A stretch of 64,000 nt of DNA from Novosphingobium sediminis (GTDB taxonomy: Bacteria > Pseudomonadota > Alphaproteobacteria > Sphingomonadales > Sphingomonadaceae): positions 1 to 64,000 of the forward strand of contig NZ_BJYR01000024.1 in NCBI RefSeq assembly GCF_007991615.1. The letters are read 5' to 3'. Made by a program: the position numbers and the translations under genes. The notes beneath the pieces were generated by a model. The model did no database searches. It was given only the letters and a program-made list of their open reading frames with translations, and was not told the DNA's origin. This document shows positions 44,499 through 54,000 of the stretch, in pieces. Within the stretch, counting starts at the first letter, position 1, and every line of letters starts with the position of its first letter.

Positions 44499-45248
44499 GT
44501 GGCGCTTCCGGCTTCGCCTGAAAGGTCTGCGGGAAAGGTCGTCCTGGTTACGGGAAGCGGGCAGGGGATCGGAGCCGCGATTGCCGCCGAGTTTGCGCGG
44601 CGCGGCTACCGGGTCGCCGGAGCCGACCGCGCTTACGCCGGGGTTGAGGCGGGCAGCGATCTGCTCCGCATTGCCTGCGACGTGGGCGACCGGGCCAGCG
44701 TGGAGATGATGATCGGCACAGTGCAGGAAGCACTGGGACCGATCGAGATACTGGTGAACAACGCAGGCATCTATCCGATGCAGCCGTTCGAAACGATCTC
44801 TCCGGAGGATTGGAGCCGGGTCATGGCAACCAACCTGACTTCGGTATTCAACACCTGCCAATGCGCGCTTCCCGCGATGCGGCAGGCCGGGTGGGGCAGG
44901 GTCATCAATATCGTCTCGAACACTTTCTTCATGGGCTTGCCCAACTTCGCCCACTACATCGCGAGCAAGGGCGCGGTGATCGGCATGACGCGCTCGATCG
45001 CCGCTGAATACGGCCGTTTTGGCATTACGGCGAACTGCATCGCGCCCAACTTTACCCGTACCGAAGGCACTGCCGTTGTCGAGGCGCAGGCACCCGAAGT
45101 CGTCGCCCAGACGGTCGCCTCGCAAGCGATCCCGCGGGTCGCCCTGCCGCAGGACGTGCTCGATGCCGTGCTGTTCCTCGCAGGCGAAGGCGCCGGGTTC
45201 ATGACAGGACAGACGCTGGTCTGCGACGGCGGCACGATCAAGCATTGA
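44499..45248 (+). CDS. Short-chain dehydrogenase/reductase (SDR) co-transcribed with the TBDT
   Basis: This 249-residue classical SDR has TGSGQGIG, VNNAGIYP, the catalytic serine in NIVSNTF, the YxxxK pair in YIASK, and the C-terminal FMTGQTLVCDGG. The start is GTG 44499 with TGAGGA upstream, 11 bases after the receptor stop. It likely catalyses an alcohol/ketone step of the same pathway. It is not a close copy of the SDR at 35763-36524. Confidence 0.87.
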   Translation: MALPASPERSAGKVVLVTGSGQGIGAAIAAEFARRGYRVAGADRAYAGVEAGSDLLRIACDVGDRASVEMMIGTVQEALGPIEILVNNAGIYPMQPFETISPEDWSRVMATNLTSVFNTCQCALPAMRQAGWGRVINIVSNTFFMGLPNFAHYIASKGAVIGMTRSIAAEYGRFGITANCIAPNFTRTEGTAVVEAQAPEVVAQTVASQAIPRVALPQDVLDAVLFLAGEGAGFMTGQTLVCDGGTIKH

Positions 45249-45323
45249 GGGCACGGCGGCAGACCTGACTGCGAACAATCAGGAGTGTGGCACCGCGAGA
45301 ATGATGTTTTTCCGGAGCATGTG

Positions 45324-45400
<77 letters not shown>

Positions 45401-45563
45401 ACGCCGCACGCCCTAGAGCATGCGGTGGCCGTGCGGCAAGGCGCAATCGAAAATTGGCGGAATACCGGCAAATTCGATCATAGGTATTTGCACATGGGTC
45501 TGACATGGTGGCTCGTGCTGCGCTGAGGGGCCAGTTTGCGGGCGATTGGGAGCAGATCGAGGA

Positions 45564-45764
45564 ATGGCGGAGTTTCTGAAGCGGTTGCGCTGTCTGGTGG
45601 GTAGGCATTCGCCGTCGCGGCGTTCGGTGCGGTATGAAGGGCATCTGAAAGTCGGGCCGTGCAAGTATTGCGGGATCGAGCTTGAAAAGAGTGCCGACGG
45701 TCGCTGGGTGCACCGCCATGCGATTGGCGGCAAAAGCGCAAGCACGGCGGTCGAGGAGGACTGA
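45564..45764 (+). CDS. Small protein with Cys-x2-Cys zinc-ribbon-like motif
   Basis: This 66-residue basic protein has an N-terminal RLRCLVGRH and a central PCKYCG followed by WVHRH. The cysteine and histidine pattern suggests one bound zinc ion and recalls DUF1660-like small zinc proteins, but I cannot assign it to a family firmly. ATG 45564 is preceded by GAGGA. It lies between tRNA-Pro and astD. Confidence 0.6.
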   Translation: MAEFLKRLRCLVGRHSPSRRSVRYEGHLKVGPCKYCGIELEKSADGRWVHRHAIGGKSASTAVEED

Positions 45765-45845
45765 CGCCGGGTGGTTGACCTTCGGGTGGCGCGCGCCCAA
45801 TTGGCTAGCGGGTAATACCGACCCGCTGAGCCAAGAGGAGCGAGC

Positions 45846-47246
45846 ATGACCACCTGGACTTCCACCGACCCCATGACCGGCGCTGTGCTGTGGCAGGGCG
45901 AGGACGCGGACGTCGATGCGGCGGTCAGCGCAGCCCGTGCCGCGCAGGGGGCCTGGGCGCTTCGTCCGCTGGCCGAACGCATCGCCATTGCCGAACGCTA
46001 CGCCGAGGTGGTCAAGGCCCACGCCGAGGAATTTGCCCGTGTGATCGCAAGCGAGACGGGCAAACCGTTGTGGGAAGCGCGCACCGAAGTCGGTACAGTC
46101 GCGGCAAAGGTCGCCATTTCGATCACGGCGCAGGCGGAGCGGGCGGGCGAACGCCACGGCGAGGCAGCGGGTGTGCCCCAGGCGCTGCGCCACAAGCCGC
46201 ATGGCGTGCTGGCGGTGCTTGGGCCCTACAATTTCCCGGCGCACCTGCCCAATGGGCACATCGTGCCGGCGCTGCTGGCGGGCAACGCGGTGGTGTTCAA
46301 GCCGTCCGAACTGACCCCCGCTGCGGGTGCGTTTATGGCCGGCCTGTGGGTCGATGCCGGGCTTCCCGAAGGTGTGCTGATGGTGACGCAGGGCCGCGCC
46401 GATACAGGCCGCGCGCTGGCGGCGCATCCGGAACTCGACGGGCTGCTCTTCACTGGCTCCTCGAACACCGGCCTTGCGCTGCACCAGGCCTTTGCCGCGC
46501 GGCCTGACCGTATTCTTGCAATCGAAACGGGCGGTAACAACCCGCTGATTGCTTGGGATATTGCCGATGCGGAGGTGGATGCGGCAGCTTCGCTCGTGCT
46601 GCAATCGGCGTTCCTTTCAGCGGGCCAACGCTGCACCTGTGCGCGGCGGCTGATCGTGGGGCCGGATGGCGGCGCACTGGTCGATGCGGTTGCGGCCATA
46701 TCCGATCGGATCATCGCGGGCGGACCGTTTGACGAGCCTGCGCCGTTCATGGGGCCGGTTGTCGACATGAATGCGGCGGCCCGCGTCGAGAAGGCGTGGG
46801 ATGCGCTGGTAGCGATGGGCGGCAAGGTGATCCGCCCGCTGCAGCGCCTGCGCGAGGGCACGCCGCTGCTTTCGCCTGCGATCATCGATGTGACCGGCCT
46901 TGCAGTGCCCGACGAGGAAATCTTTGGCCCTGTGCTGCAGGTGATCCGTGTCGACCACTTCGACGCCGCGATGCAGGCCGCCAACGCCACACGTTTCGGC
47001 CTTGCCGCCAGCCTCATCGGCGGGGACGAGGCGCTCTATCGCCGGTTCTGGGCCGCCAGCCGCGCCGGCGTGGTCAACTGGAACCGGCCGACCAACGGCG
47101 CCGCATCCTCGGCTCCGTTCGGCGGTGTGGGCATTTCCGGCAACCACCGGCCAAGCGCCTACTATGCCGCAGACTACTGCGCATGGCCGGTCGCGAGCCT
47201 CGAGAGCCCGGCAATCGCAGCGGCGGCGCTGACCGGATTGCGCTGA
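45846..47246 (+). CDS. astD: N-succinylglutamate 5-semialdehyde dehydrogenase
   Basis: This 466-residue aldehyde dehydrogenase has the AstD pattern. VLAVLGPYNFPAHLPNGHIVPAL in parts lines the NAD site, E227 lies in LAIETGGNNPL, and the catalytic C263 is in SAGQRCTCARRL. It oxidises N-succinylglutamate semialdehyde to N-succinylglutamate in the arginine succinyltransferase pathway. No other ast genes are adjacent, so here it is an isolated pathway gene, bracketed by two tRNA genes. CAAGAGGAG precedes the ATG. Confidence 0.9.
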   Translation: MTTWTSTDPMTGAVLWQGEDADVDAAVSAARAAQGAWALRPLAERIAIAERYAEVVKAHAEEFARVIASETGKPLWEARTEVGTVAAKVAISITAQAERAGERHGEAAGVPQALRHKPHGVLAVLGPYNFPAHLPNGHIVPALLAGNAVVFKPSELTPAAGAFMAGLWVDAGLPEGVLMVTQGRADTGRALAAHPELDGLLFTGSSNTGLALHQAFAARPDRILAIETGGNNPLIAWDIADAEVDAAASLVLQSAFLSAGQRCTCARRLIVGPDGGALVDAVAAISDRIIAGGPFDEPAPFMGPVVDMNAAARVEKAWDALVAMGGKVIRPLQRLREGTPLLSPAIIDVTGLAVPDEEIFGPVLQVIRVDHFDAAMQAANATRFGLAASLIGGDEALYRRFWAASRAGVVNWNRPTNGAASSAPFGGVGISGNHRPSAYYAADYCAWPVASLESPAIAAAALTGLR

Positions 47247-47278
47247 GCGCCCGGCGCAATGGCCGGGTGCGCGCAAGT

Positions 47279-47354
47279 TGGTGGGCCCGGCAGGATTCGA
47301 ACCCGCGACCTAGCCGTTATGAGCGGCCAGCTCTAACCGCTGAGCTACAGGCCC
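47279..47354 (-). tRNA. tRNA-Ile2 (anticodon CAT, lysidine type)
   Basis: Read on the minus strand, the 76-nt gene starts GGGCCTG and has the anticodon stem-loop CCGCTCATAACGG, the T-arm CGGGTTCGAATCC and an encoded CCA. The CAT anticodon with this stem matches the ileX type, where C34 is changed to lysidine to read AUA, rather than initiator or elongator tRNA-Met. Confidence 0.9.
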
Positions 47355-47402
47355 ACCTTGCCGCGACGGTTAGTGCGCTGAATTACGAATGGCAAGCGCG
47401 GC

Positions 47403-48404
47403 TCAGATCTGGACCGCAGCCATTATGTCAGCCACGCTGGCAGGCCGGATCTGGCGCTGCTTGAGGTAGGCGAACACCGCGCGCCACCAATCGTAGAGCT
47501 GATCGAGTCCATCCTCGTCGCGGACATAGGGGGTTAGCCCCGGGCGCAGCGAGGGGCTGTGGAAGGAAAACACGAGGATCGGCAGGCCATCGTCGAGCGC
47601 GATGTCGATCCCTTTGATCGCTTCTTCGATGCTCACGCCTTCCGGGGTCAGCGGAATGCGTTCGAGCATTGCCATGCGCGCCAGCAGGCCGCGCAGCTTG
47701 GGCATACGCCAAAGCGAAGGATAGAGCAGCGGACCCTGCTGGCGCAGCATGCCCCAGAATACCGTGGTCAGCGGCAGTTCCATGAGGCCGCCGGGCTTGT
47801 CGACCCACCACGGCGCGACCGGGTGATCGCGGAAATTGGGGCCGCCGGTGGAGCTGTAATCGAAGCGGGAGCGAACGGACGTATCGATGGCAAGACCGGC
47901 CCGCGACAGGATCCCGGCGCTTGCGGGGCCGATGCCGTAGCGCCCGGCCCGGTAGATCAGCGGAGCCTTGCCGAAGGCCTTTTCGATAGCATCTCTCAAC
48001 GTATTGAACTTTGCCGCTTCAAGCTCCGGCGGGAGATTGCCGGCATAGCTGTTGAAGATGTTGACGTCCTCGTCATGCGGCGGATTGACCCAGGGATGCA
48101 GCTGGACACCGATCTCGGCGCGCCCTGCGGCAACTGCCGCGCCCAGCGCTTCGACCGCAGCCGGATCGGTCGCGATCGGATAATCGATCAGGTAGACCGG
48201 GGCGACGCCCAGCCCTTCGCAAAACTGCTGGAAGCGGGCGAGCCGAGGGACGTGGCTGAGGCCGTGACCGGTACGGCCAAGCGGCTGCGTCCAATCGAAT
48301 TCCTCTTCCGTATCGACCGTGACGATGAAGCGCTGCCCGAAGCCCGCCGCGAAGCGCACGTGCTGCCTCGCACCCGGTAAATCGAGAATATTTGGCTGAG
48401 CCAC
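47403..48404 (-). CDS. Polysaccharide deacetylase-like protein (WalW type)
   Basis: This 333-residue protein is of the NodB-homology type. It has the first metal-motif region IVTVDTEEEFDW, a further motif around QLHPWVNPP and the late VFSFHSPSL. It probably acts on a cell-surface or extracellular polysaccharide; there is no signal peptide, so it may work on a cytoplasmic-side precursor. The start is GTG 48404, 16 bases after the stop of the upstream histidine kinase gene, so the two are an operon. Confidence 0.78.
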   Translation of the reverse strand: MAQPNILDLPGARQHVRFAAGFGQRFIVTVDTEEEFDWTQPLGRTGHGLSHVPRLARFQQFCEGLGVAPVYLIDYPIATDPAAVEALGAAVAAGRAEIGVQLHPWVNPPHDEDVNIFNSYAGNLPPELEAAKFNTLRDAIEKAFGKAPLIYRAGRYGIGPASAGILSRAGLAIDTSVRSRFDYSSTGGPNFRDHPVAPWWVDKPGGLMELPLTTVFWGMLRQQGPLLYPSLWRMPKLRGLLARMAMLERIPLTPEGVSIEEAIKGIDIALDDGLPILVFSFHSPSLRPGLTPYVRDEDGLDQLYDWWRAVFAYLKQRQIRPASVADIMAAVQI

Positions 48405-48420
48405 GCCCGAATAGGTCCCC

Positions 48421-50214
48421 TTAACCGGTCTGACCGCCGGTTAACTCCCTTTGGCTAGGTGTACGAAGTGCGGCGGTCAAGAGCGGGAGAGTTACATCCA
48501 CATTTGCCTCTTCGCGCACCATGAGTCCGCCGCCCGCACGAAGTTCGGCTCCGCACAAGCGCAAGGCGAAGGCACTGCCCAGCATCCCGCCCGGACTGGC
48601 GAGGCTGTCGGAAATGATCGGCGCGCTGTCAGCCGATGCCTGCAGCGAGGCGGGGAGCGGGAGCCTCAGGCGCACGGCATAGCCCCTCGGTCCTGCGCCG
48701 ACCCGTAGCGACAATTCCAAGCGCTCGCCCGGCGTCGCGCTGCTCGCGACAAGCGAGAGCAAGCGCCAGAGTGTGCGTTCCAGTTCTTCCGCCGACATGG
48801 CGACGGGCAGTGGGCCATCCGGGAGATCGTGGACGAGCACGACTTCGCGCGGGGCGAGCAGTGGATCGAGCTGGACAATCAGGCGGGTCAGCAGCGCGGT
48901 CAGATCGGTCTCGCCCTCAGCAGTGGCGTCGGCCTGGGTGGGGGCGGTTTCGAGCAGAGCGAGCCGTTCCACATCCTCGAACCCCGCGAGCATGCGCGCC
49001 GCATCGGACGCGATCCCGGCGGCAAGGCTGCGGTATTGGTGCGGGGTGGGGCCGAGCAACTGCTGCTGGATCAGTTCGGCAAAGCCCTGGATCGCGTTGA
49101 TGGGCGTGCGCAGTTCATGCAGCATCTGGCGGAGGCGATCGGTGCTGCGTTTCGCGGCATCGTCTGCGGCGCCCGGGGTGGCCGCTACGGGCGGGGCAGG
49201 CGGACGGCGCAAGCGCGCGTTCCAGCCGAGGAAATGACCGGTATCGGGCACGAAGCCGGGGACGGCATCGATGCGCCATGCCCCTTCAACCGGACCGGGG
49301 CCTTCGAGTTCGAGCCGGCCGCCGATCACCGGAAGGCGCGCCCGCGCCGCGCCGATCGTGCCGGGATCGCAGACGACGGGGGCATCGGGATCGCCCGCGA
49401 AGGGGCGCAGCCCGACAAATGCAGCGGCGAAGGCCATGCTGCTGCCGCCCATGCTAGCAGCCGTCACCGTGCCATCCGCATCGAGCGTGATATCGATCGC
49501 GGTGATCGTGGGCGGAGCTGGCGGTGTTTCATCCGCGAAGGGCAGCCGGCTCTGGCCTGCGCCTTGCGCGCTGCCTCCTGCTGCGGTTGCGGCGGCGGGA
49601 AACTCCCGTGCGCGGCGGAACGCTTCGATGCGCGCGATGATCGCGCCGATGCCTTCACCTGCCGGGTTGGGTGGCGCTTCTCCAGCGGGCAACGGCGTGC
49701 CGATCTGCGGCAGCGACACGATGTGCGCTTCGGGGCGACGGGCCGCAGTTTCCTGCTCCTGTTGCTGCTCGAAGCCGGCCGGCAGCGGGAGCGCGAAATC
49801 GGTGATGCCGAGCCGGGCGAGCACCTTTTCCACCACGGGACCAAGATCGCGGCGATGGCGCAGGAAACCACGCGCCTGCACCGGAAGATCGGGAATAAGC
49901 CGAAGCCAGTCGCGCTCTGCAAGGCGTGCCGATGTCATCGCAGCGAGTGCCACTTTGGGACCGGCCTCGGCAAAATGCTCGACAAGGATTGGTGAACGCA
50001 GTGCTGATGCGGCGATAAGGGCTGCGCTCGATGGCTCACCCAGCGCGGCGATCAGCGAATCGAGGCGCTTCAGCGCAGCGATGTGCTGTTCGGTCCAGCG
50101 TTCGGCAGGCGTGCGGCCGAGCAGGTCCAGCAACTGGCGCATTTGCGTGGCGAGCGCGCCCGGTCCGGCCGCGACGGTGCGCAGCACGGTTTCGAGGCGA
50201 TCGTCGACAATCAT
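48421..50214 (-). CDS. Histidine-kinase-like protein with degenerate ATPase domain
   Basis: This 597-residue protein has an Ala/Leu-rich helical N-terminal half without membrane helices, then a PAS-like region and a classic H-box, LHELRTPINAIQGFAELI, with H366 as the phospho-acceptor. The catalytic domain departs from the norm. The N-box position reads LWRLLSLVASSA without the usual asparagines, and no DxGxG G1 box is visible, although GGMLGSAFALRLCGAELRAGG in part keeps a G2-like loop. I start at ATG 50214, with GGAG five bases upstream, rather than 50229. No response regulator gene is adjacent; the partner may be the deacetylase-like product downstream. Confidence 0.8.
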   Translation of the reverse strand: MIVDDRLETVLRTVAAGPGALATQMRQLLDLLGRTPAERWTEQHIAALKRLDSLIAALGEPSSAALIAASALRSPILVEHFAEAGPKVALAAMTSARLAERDWLRLIPDLPVQARGFLRHRRDLGPVVEKVLARLGITDFALPLPAGFEQQQEQETAARRPEAHIVSLPQIGTPLPAGEAPPNPAGEGIGAIIARIEAFRRAREFPAAATAAGGSAQGAGQSRLPFADETPPAPPTITAIDITLDADGTVTAASMGGSSMAFAAAFVGLRPFAGDPDAPVVCDPGTIGAARARLPVIGGRLELEGPGPVEGAWRIDAVPGFVPDTGHFLGWNARLRRPPAPPVAATPGAADDAAKRSTDRLRQMLHELRTPINAIQGFAELIQQQLLGPTPHQYRSLAAGIASDAARMLAGFEDVERLALLETAPTQADATAEGETDLTALLTRLIVQLDPLLAPREVVLVHDLPDGPLPVAMSAEELERTLWRLLSLVASSATPGERLELSLRVGAGPRGYAVRLRLPLPASLQASADSAPIISDSLASPGGMLGSAFALRLCGAELRAGGGLMVREEANVDVTLPLLTAALRTPSQRELTGGQTG

Positions 50215-50503
50215 GCGTTCTCCAAGCATCGCAGCACGCGCAAATGCGCGCCCGCGCTGGTTACCGGGACCCTAACAAAATGCGGGTGGACGGGAAGGGG
50301 GCTGTTGATTGCGTTGCATTGTGGGACGATTGCGATATTAAACAACATAATTATCGATGGCAGCCCCACAAGGTGTGGAAAGTTACCAAGATTGGTCGGA
50401 CAGCTCCCTTCATGCAGGCTATTGTGGCAGCATGACAAGGGGCCTCGTTAACCAATCGATCCGACCACAGGCCATCCGAGCGACCGCAGGATAGACAGAG
50501 CAC

Positions 50504-50971
50504 ATGGCAACTCTCGACGGGATCGATCGGCGTCTGCTCGCCGAATTGCAGGATGAAGGGCGAGTGACGAATGTCGAGCTTGCGCAGCGTGTCGGGCTGA
50601 CAGCGCCGCCTTGCCTGCGGCGGGTGCGTGCGCTCGAGGAAGCAGGCGTGATCCGCGGCTATCATGCAGAGCTCGACCCTTCGAAGCTGGGCTTTGCGAT
50701 CACCGTGTTCGCGCTTGTCAGCCTGAAGAGCCAGGCCGAGGAATCGCTGCGCCAGTTCGAGGAACACATGCGCACGCTGCCCGAAGTGCGCGAATGCCAT
50801 ATGCTCAACGGCGAGATCGATTTCATTCTCAAGATCGTCAGCCGCGATCTGCAGAGCTTCCAGGAATTCCTCACCAGCAAGCTGACGCCGGCGCCCAATG
50901 TGGCGAGCGTGAAGACATCGCTGACCATCCGCACGGCAAAGCAGCTCCCGGGCGTTCCGCTCGAGGATTGA
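50504..50971 (+). CDS. Lrp/AsnC-family transcriptional regulator
   Basis: The 155 residues carry an AsnC helix-turn-helix (DGIDRRLLAELQDEGRVTNVELAQRVGLTAPPCLRRV in parts) and a C-terminal RAM ligand-binding domain ending in SVKTSLTIRTAKQLPGVPL. It probably senses an amino acid and forms octamers. The upstream 274 bases contain an AT-rich stretch near 50330-50360 that may be its promoter. The neighbours do not show its target. Confidence 0.92.
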   Translation: MATLDGIDRRLLAELQDEGRVTNVELAQRVGLTAPPCLRRVRALEEAGVIRGYHAELDPSKLGFAITVFALVSLKSQAEESLRQFEEHMRTLPEVRECHMLNGEIDFILKIVSRDLQSFQEFLTSKLTPAPNVASVKTSLTIRTAKQLPGVPLED

Positions 50972-51085
50972 GCGTGCCGGGCCTCACCGCTTCGGATTTA
51001 ATTCTTGTCGCCGAAGCATTAGGTAAACATCGCAGGCCGCGTTAACACTCCCGGCTCGTGAAAACGTGATCGGAGTTGATTGCCC

Positions 51086-54000
51086 ATGCGCCGCACCCTG
51101 CTAGCCACGACAGCGCTGCTTGCCGCGATAGTGGGGGCACCTGCCGCGCAAGGGAGGGAACCGCCGCGCCTGCTGCAGCACCCCAGCCTTTCTGCCACCG
51201 AGATCGCGTTCGACTATGCCGGTGCGATCTGGTCAGTGCCGCGCAGTGGCGGGACCGCGCATGTGCTGGTTACGGGGCAGGGCGACAACAGCCGCTCGGT
51301 GTTTTCGCCCGATGGCTCGATGATCGCGTTTACCGGGCGGTTCGATGGCAATCGCGATGTCTATGTCGTACCGGCGGCAGGCGGTGTGCCGCGGCGGTTG
51401 ACCTGGCATCCGGGGGCCGATGTCGCTCTTGGCTGGTCGGCCGATGGCAAGAGCATCCTGTTCCGCTCCTCGCGCGAGACGGTGCGCGATCTGCAGCGCG
51501 TTTATCTCGTTCCTGTCGGCGGCGGTGATCCCAGTCCGGTGCCGCTCACCTCGGTCGACGAGGGCTCGCTCAGTGCGGATGGCAGCCGCATCGCCTATAC
51601 GCCGTTCGATCAGTGGCAGCCGGCGTGGAAGCAGTATCGCGGCGGACAGACCGACCGGATCTGGATCGCGGACCTCAAGGACAGCTCGGTCGTCAAAATC
51701 CCGCGCGAGAATTCGAACGATCGCAATCCGATGTTTGTGGGCGACGACGTCTACTTCCTGTCGGACCGCGAAGGGCCGCGCACGCTCTATCGCTATGGGA
51801 TGAAGAGCGGGACGGTGAGCCAGGTCATCCGCAACGATCGCGGGTTCGACATGGCGTCTGCGGCGGCAGGACCGGGCGGGATCGTGATCGACCATTTCGG
51901 CAAGATCGAGATCTATGATCTTGCCACCGGCGCAGTTTCGCGGCCGGCCATCACGATCGGGGCGGAGGCGCCTTCGCTGCGCCCGCACATCAAGGACCTT
52001 GATGCGGGCGATATCGCGGCGGCAGCGCTGACGCCATCGGGCAAGCGCATGGTTGTCGAGGCGCACGGCGAGATCATCTCGGTGCCCGCCGACAAGGGCG
52101 ATGCCCGCAACCTGACGCAGACGCCGGGCATTGCCGAACGCGATCCGGCGGCTTCGCCCGATGGCAAGTCGGTGGCCTACTTCAGCGACGAGAGCGGGGA
52201 ATACGCGCTCCATATCCGCGCGGCGGACGGCACCGGCGCCGTGCGCAAGATCGATCTCGGCACGCCGGGTTCGTACTTCTATGCGCCGCTGTGGTCTCCG
52301 GATTCGAAGCGCATCGTGTTCCACGACAAGCGTCTGAACCTGTGGCTGGTCGATCTGACGGCGGCGGCACCGAAGCCCGCGAAGATCGCGACCGACCGTT
52401 ATGACAGCCCGGAATTCAATTTCGATCCGGCGTGGTCGCCCGATAGCCGTTACATCGCCTATTCGGTGCAGGGCACCAACCACCTCCATACCGTGATGAT
52501 CCACACGGTCGCCACCGGCACCGCGCAGGCGCTGACGGACGGAATGAGCGATGCCGTCTCGCCCCGTTTCGATGCGAATGGCGAGGCGCTCTACTTCATC
52601 GCCAATACCAGCCGCGGGCTGGGCGCGGGCTGGCTAGACATGTCGAGCCTCGGGCGTGCGAGCGATGGTGCGGTCTATGCGGCGGTGCTGCGCAAGGACG
52701 GGGCAGCGCCCACCGCGCCGCAGAGCGACGAGGAGGCTGCTGCGGATGCCAAGACTGGTGACAAGCCGGCAAAGGCCGCTGAAGGCAAGGGCAGCAAGGA
52801 CAGCAATGCGGCTGCGGGGCCCAAGCCGGTGCAGATCGATTTCGCCGGGCTCGACCAGCGCATCGTCGCGCTCGATCTGCCGGTTGCGCACTATGTCGGG
52901 CTGTTTGCCGCCGAAGCCGGGACGCTTCTCGCCGTCACCGCGCCGGTGGTGGCGACCGACCACGACCTGATCGACGAGAGCGACGCGCCGACGCCGGTCG
53001 CGGTCGTGCGCTATGATACCAAGGCGCGAAAGTCGGCAACGCTGGTCGATGGCGCGGATGCTGGTTCGCTTGCTATTTCGGCGGATGGCAAGAAACTGCT
53101 CTTTGCCAAGCGCGGGCAGCGCTTCCTTGCCTCGACCGGGGCGCCTTCGGATGGTGACAAGCCAGCGGCGGTGAAGTTCGCGGCTTCGATTAGCGTCGAT
53201 CCGATGGCCGAATGGCGGCAGATGTACCGAGAGGTCTGGCGGATCGAGCGGGACTTCCTCTACGATCCCAAGGCGCACGGGCTCGATCTGGCTAAGGCTG
53301 AGAAGCTCTACGAACCGTTCCTTGCGGGGCTGGGCAGCCGCAGCGAACTCAACGTGCTGTTCGAGGAAATGACAGGCCATATCGGCGTTGGCCATACCTT
53401 CGTGAACGGCGGCGAGGGGCCGAAGCAGGGCGCGGTCTCGACAGGCCTGCTCGGCGCCGATTTCGAACAGGTGGGCGGGCACTACCGCTTCCGCACCGTG
53501 CTCAAGGGCGAAAGCTGGAACCCGGGCCTGCAGGCGCCGCTGGCGCAGCCGGGGGCGGAGGTGAAGGCGGGCGAATATCTCCTCGCGATCAATGGTCGCC
53601 CCGTCGATCCGGCCAACGAAGTCTACAAGGGTTTCGAGGGGCTGGCCGGCAAGCAGACGGTCCTGACGGTGGGGCCGAACGCCGATGGCACGGGTTCGCG
53701 CGACGTGAAGGTGGTGCCGATCGCGCGGGATATCCCGCTGCGGCTGCACAGCTGGATGGAAGGCAACCGCAAGCTGGTCGACAAGCTTTCGGGCGGGAAG
53801 CTCGGCTATGTCTACCTTCCCGATACGGGGGGCGGCGGCTTCGTGAACTTCAACCGCTACTACTTCGCGCAAGTGGGCAAGCAGGGGATGATCATCGACG
53901 AGCGCTTCAACCACGGCGGCGATATTGCCGATTACATCGTCGATCAGCTGAAGCGCACCCCGCAGATGGTCAACTCAACCCGCGAGGGAGAGCCGATGGT

